Shown here in pieces: positions 4,829-5,490 of a stretch of 5,490 nucleotides of DNA; the stretch's first letter is position 1, and every line of letters begins with the position of its first letter. Location of the stretch: the NCBI GenBank assembly GCA_944326495.1, contig CALVEE010000049.1, forward strand, positions 1-5,490, given 5' to 3'. The translations under genes and the position numbers were made by a program. The notes under the pieces are model-generated. The model saw nothing but the letters and a program-made list of their open reading frames with translations. It was not told the origin of the DNA and did no database searches. The DNA comes from Candidatus Gastranaerophilales bacterium. GTDB taxonomy: Bacteria > Cyanobacteriota > Vampirovibrionia > Gastranaerophilales > Gastranaerophilaceae.

Positions 4829-5490
4829 ATGACATTAGATGGTGTAACAAAAACTGAATATACCTATACTGCACAGCAAGGACAGGGAGTCCGCGCTCAA
4901 CAGTCGTCTTTTACAAATTCTGTAATGACAGAAGCTGCAAAGAATGCTGAAAATACCTCTGTAGAAGAAAATAAAAATACCTCTAAACTTGATGAATTGT
5001 TAGAAAAGCTTTGTGCGGAATTTAAGAATCTTGGATTAAGCCCTGAAAGTCTAAAAAACAGCGGTATTTTATACCGTATTACGGGGTTGAATGAACAGCA
5101 AATCCAAGTACTTAGCGAAGCAGAATTAAAGCAGGTTATGGACTGCTTAAAGACTGCGATTAAGGATTGTACTTCTGAAGGTCAAATTAATTTAGAAAAA
5201 GTCGGTGCAACTGCGAATAAATATTACGTTGCATTAAAGACCGGATGGGATTCTATTGAAAAGTATAAGAGAAATCAAAATGGCGAATGCTTATCAGAGC
5301 GTATGGAAAGATTCTTCGGATTAAAAGAAGGTTCTTTTGCAAAACTTCCGCAAGATAAAATTGAAGAATATTTAGATAGATATTTTAATGAATTCTTTGT
5401 TGATAAATTAAAGAATGCAAAAACAAAAGAAGAAAAACAGCAGATTTACAAACAACAGCTTCAAGATTTTGGTAAATTATTACTTAACAC
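4829..5490 (+). CDS. Uncharacterised Gln/Lys/Glu-rich helical protein, 3' truncated by window
   Basis: The frame is open from ATG 4829 to the window end, giving 220 residues with no stop, so the gene is longer than seen. I do not recognise a family. Residues 1-10 are followed by a polar, low-complexity stretch rich in Gln, Ser, Thr and Asn (about 11-52; e.g. YTAQQGQGVRAQQSS). From residue 53 the sequence appears almost wholly helical: KLDELLEKLCAEFKNLGLSPESL, a GLNEQQIQVLSEAELKQVMDCL helix pair (86-107), then a charged block KLPQDKIEEYLDRYFNEFF (172-190) and KNAKTKEEKQQIYKQQLQDFGKLL. There is no signal peptide, membrane segment or catalytic motif, so the visible part looks cytosolic or exported by a non-Sec route. 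It is transcribed divergently from the 42-codon gene across a 12-bp inverted repeat. Codon use resembles that of the neighbours. It may be a lineage-specific protein of gut Cyanobacteriota; function unknown. Confidence 0.85.
   Translation, partial: MTLDGVTKTEYTYTAQQGQGVRAQQSSFTNSVMTEAAKNAENTSVEENKNTSKLDELLEKLCAEFKNLGLSPESLKNSGILYRITGLNEQQIQVLSEAELKQVMDCLKTAIKDCTSEGQINLEKVGATANKYYVALKTGWDSIEKYKRNQNGECLSERMERFFGLKEGSFAKLPQDKIEEYLDRYFNEFFVDKLKNAKTKEEKQQIYKQQLQDFGKLLLN

Noticed and set aside
4815..4832. Five-codon leader frame (ATG 4815 to TGA) overlapping the start of the 4829 gene by ATGA
   Set aside because: It contains the GAGG ribosome binding site itself and has none of its own; most likely chance.
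1..5490. CRISPR array, insertion sequence, tRNA/rRNA gene or defence system
   Set aside because: No regularly spaced repeats, transposase motifs, cloverleaf or rRNA signatures, or defence-domain motifs were seen on either strand.

Overview
This 5.5 kb window is AT-rich, gene-dense bacterial chromosome made up mostly of housekeeping genes. The most informative clue to the host is a secreted amidase with AMIN-type domains followed directly by murI. As I recall, this amiC-murI neighbourhood is also found in cyanobacteria. A small protein with an 'SISFGMKI' N-terminus and a long uncharacterised Gln/Lys/Glu-rich protein remind me of the non-photosynthetic gut Cyanobacteriota (Gastranaerophilales, 'Melainabacteria'). 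That assignment rests on memory and inference and is not proven by the sequence.

Layout, left to right. (1) Positions 1-134 hold the 3' end of a glyceraldehyde-3-phosphate dehydrogenase gene (+), closed by a near-perfect hairpin terminator at 154-187. (2) tsaD (+, 223-1251) encodes the tRNA t6A37 synthesis enzyme. It has a TATACT -10-like box so close to its ATG that the mRNA may be leaderless. (3) A minus-strand block reads, in transcription order, AMIN/Amidase_3 N-acetylmuramoyl-L-alanine amidase (4352-2451), glutamate racemase murI (2479-1664, TTG start, 29-nt overlap with the amidase gene) and an unrecognised 122-residue protein (1616-1248). The last of these converges on tsaD with a 4-nt tail overlap. 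A good sigma70-type promoter (TTTACT-17-TAAAAT) lies before the amidase gene. (4) Between 4458 and 4830 lies a compact divergent locus. It holds a 42-codon minus-strand gene (4659-4531) with a strong Shine-Dalgarno, its own Rho-independent terminator and a CU-rich 3' UTR. A perfect 12-bp inverted repeat (4736-4769) separates it from a long plus-strand gene of unknown function that starts at 4829 and runs off the window.

How the genes fit together: MurI makes D-glutamate for peptidoglycan and the amidase cuts the stem peptide from MurNAc, so the minus-strand operon couples wall synthesis with wall remodelling. GAPDH and TsaD are independent core functions. There is no CRISPR array, insertion sequence, tRNA/rRNA gene or recognisable defence system. 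The part most worth a second look is the divergent 42-codon gene/inverted repeat/large-ORF locus at 4458-5490.
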